From CAZIVE01 sp964542435 (GTDB lineage: Bacteria > Bacteroidota > Bacteroidia > Bacteroidales > Tannerellaceae), in NCBI GenBank assembly GCA_964542435.1, contig CAZIVE010000132.1, forward strand, positions 1 through 7,096: 7,096 nucleotides of DNA, written 5' to 3'. The first letter of the stretch is position 1, and each line of letters opens with the position of its first letter. Below, one piece after another: positions 6,035 through 7,096 of the stretch. The notes beneath the pieces are model-generated. The model saw nothing but the letters and a program-made list of their open reading frames with translations, made no database searches and was not told the DNA's origin. The position numbers and the translations under genes are program-made.

Positions 6035-6805
6035 ATGGAAAAGCTGACGATCGTAAAAGTGGGTGGAAAGATTGTCGAGGAAGAGGATTCTCTCGATGCG
6101 TTGTTGAATGACTTCTCGAAAATCAAAGGTTTCAAGCTGCTGGTTCACGGAGGCGGACGTTCTGCTACCAAATTGGCTTCGCAGTTGGGCATTGAAAGTA
6201 AAATGGTCGGCGGTCGTCGCATCACGGATGCTGAAACGCTTCGTGTGGTCACGATGGTTTATGGCGGATTGGTCAACAAAAATATTGTAGCTCGTCTTCA
6301 GTCCATGAATGTCAATGCGTTAGGCTTGACAGGTGCGGATATGAATCTGATTCGAAGCGTCAAACGTCCTGTAAAGGATGTGGATTACGGATTTGTGGGT
6401 GACGTGGAGAAGGTGAATGCCGAGCTGTTGGCCGATTTGATTGCCAAAGGTGTCGTTCCGGTTCTTGCGCCCTTAACTCACGACGGTCATGGTTCCATGT
6501 TGAATACCAATGCAGACACCATTGCCGGTGAGACCGCGAAAGCCCTTTCCTCCTTTTTTGATGTGACGTTGATCTTCTGTTTTGAAAAACGGGGCGTGCT
6601 CATGGATGAGAACGATGACGACAGTGTAATTCCGTCGCTCACCCGCTCTGAATATGAAGCGTATGTCAAGAAGGAGATCATCAAAGGCGGTATGCTTCCC
6701 AAGCTGGAGAATGCTTTCAAGGTGATCGAAGGCGGAGCCAAGAAGGTCTTTATCACCAGCGCCTCGGCATTGAGTGATCCCGAATCTGGCACAGTACTTC
6801 AATAG
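6035..6805 (+). CDS. argB: N-acetylglutamate kinase (ArgB), possibly N-succinylglutamate kinase
   Basis: Second enzyme of arginine synthesis: ATP-dependent phosphorylation of the gamma-carboxylate of N-acylated glutamate. It is an amino acid kinase family protein of 256 residues, normal full length. Motifs are KVGGK (8-12, phosphate binding), HGGGRSAT (38-45, substrate site), GLTGADMN (97-104), NTNADTIAGE (157-166) and KGGMLPKLE (217-225), whose Lys223 corresponds to the catalytic lysine. The ATG at 6035 is preferred; an in-frame TTG at 6029 would add two residues. Bacteroides are known to make arginine through N-succinylated intermediates, so the natural substrate could be N-succinylglutamate (inference from the lineage). 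No other arginine gene is adjacent in the window. It has the feel of a stand-alone unit with a stem-loop and repeats after it. Confidence 0.95.
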   Translation: MEKLTIVKVGGKIVEEEDSLDALLNDFSKIKGFKLLVHGGGRSATKLASQLGIESKMVGGRRITDAETLRVVTMVYGGLVNKNIVARLQSMNVNALGLTGADMNLIRSVKRPVKDVDYGFVGDVEKVNAELLADLIAKGVVPVLAPLTHDGHGSMLNTNADTIAGETAKALSSFFDVTLIFCFEKRGVLMDENDDDSVIPSLTRSEYEAYVKKEIIKGGMLPKLENAFKVIEGGAKKVFITSASALSDPESGTVLQ

Positions 6806-6809
6806 GCGT

Positions 6810-6854
6810 GGGATACGTAGCGGCGTTCATCGCTTCACTATGCCAGCGTATCTC
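6810..6854 (+). terminator. Possible stem-loop just downstream of argB
   Basis: Positions 6810-6817 (GGGATACG) pair with 6847-6854 (CGTATCTC) through seven Watson-Crick pairs and one G-T; a T-G pair (6818/6846) may extend the helix. A further GGC/GCC pair (6822-6824 and 6842-6844) can form inside the 28-base interior. It starts 5 bases after the argB stop and is followed by a T-rich but interrupted stretch (TCTTCCTTTG begins at 6851), so it may end argB transcription. The large interior and broken T tract make it atypical. Confidence 0.35.
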
Positions 6855-6866
6855 TTCCTTTGTAGT

Positions 6867-6963
6867 TTCATTTTCCAAATTTCCAGTAGTCCGAACTTCC
6901 AGCACTATCTTTTTGGGGGTATCCTTTCTCTTTGTGATTTCGTTGGTGTCTTTCCTTGTCTTT
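6867..6963. repeat. Pyrimidine-rich direct repeat, copy 1
   Basis: The first of two copies of a roughly 97-base unit found 134 bases apart. The first 54 bases (6867-6920) are identical to 7001-7054; the remaining 43 differ by five substitutions and one missing base. The plus strand is strongly C/T rich. Inside the core, TCC recurs every 8 bases (starting at 6874, 6882, 6890 and 6898), suggesting that the core itself grew from an octamer. No terminal inverted repeats, transposase or credible gene is present. A run of pyrimidines and T's ends the unit, and a 37-base unique stretch (6964-7000) separates it from copy 2. I do not recognise the family. Confidence 0.9.
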
Positions 6964-7000
6964 TTTTTGAAAGGAGTTTTTATTTTCTTTCGTTGAGCAC

Positions 7001-7096
7001 TTCATTTTCCAAATTTCCAGTAGTCCGAACTTCCAGCACTATCTTTTTGGGGGTGTCTTACTCTTTGTGATTTCGTTGGTGCCTTTTCTTGTCTTT
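7001..7096. repeat. Pyrimidine-rich direct repeat, copy 2, reaches window edge
   Basis: The second copy of the unit at 6867-6963, aligned to it over its whole visible length with a 54-base perfect core (7001-7054), then about 86% agreement to the window edge. The 8-base TCC periodicity recurs at 7008, 7016, 7024 and 7032. Because the sequence stops here, it cannot be told whether this is a two-copy duplication or the beginning of a longer array. The sequence between argB and this point contains no convincing gene. Confidence 0.88.

Noticed and set aside
6774..7070. Open frames of 62 and 98 codons across the right-end repeats, one giving a hydrophobic, membrane-like peptide
   Set aside because: The hydrophobicity follows from T-rich codons (Phe, Leu, Val, Ser). 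The two repeat copies lie in different frames (134 is not a multiple of 3) and differ by an indel, one frame starts inside argB, and the other uses GTG within the stem-loop. No coding constraint is visible.
6867..7096. CRISPR array
   Set aside because: There are only two copies, the repeat is about 97 bases, there is no dyad symmetry, and no cas gene is in the window.

Overview
The window looks like chromosomal DNA of a Bacteroidales bacterium, probably near Prevotellaceae or Bacteroidaceae. The reasons are protein-level resemblance of ArgB, malate dehydrogenase and the DUF5063 protein to that order, near absence of canonical Shine-Dalgarno sites, and several promoter-like octamers of the Bacteroidetes -7 form TAnnTTTG. 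The family and genus were judged by eye and not tested. Most of the window is ordinary housekeeping sequence; no phage, insertion sequence, CRISPR array or defence cassette is visible.

Layout. Positions 1-785 (minus) carry malate dehydrogenase, whose C-terminus runs off the left edge. After a 178-base gap comes a tight minus-strand operon, read from right to left: a possible 12-residue leader ORF (3295-3333), a DUF5063 protein (2729-3298), a DEDDy-type 3'-5' exonuclease (2148-2732) and an RlmI-type 23S rRNA cytosine methyltransferase (964-2148). Every junction overlaps by 1-4 bases, so translational coupling is likely. Divergent from this operon is a 780-residue membrane-anchored sensor histidine kinase (3447-5789, plus) with about four PAS-like modules and no receiver domain or adjacent response regulator. 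A tRNA-Gly(CCC) gene lies at 5874-5946 (minus), back to back with argB (6035-6805, plus).

The right end (6806-7096) has no credible gene. It holds a possible stem-loop just after argB and then two copies, 134 bases apart, of a strongly pyrimidine-rich repeat with a 54-base identical core. The second copy is cut by the window edge, so a longer array may continue outside.

How the genes relate. The exonuclease and methyltransferase both belong to families that act on nucleic acid, and the methyltransferase is expected to act on the ribosome, so the operon may concern RNA metabolism with DUF5063 as an uncharacterised partner (inference). Malate dehydrogenase (central carbon metabolism), the kinase (signalling), the tRNA and argB (arginine synthesis) appear to be separate transcription units. 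The observations most worth following are the right-edge repeats, the tiny overlapping leader ORF and the repeated sensor modules of the kinase.
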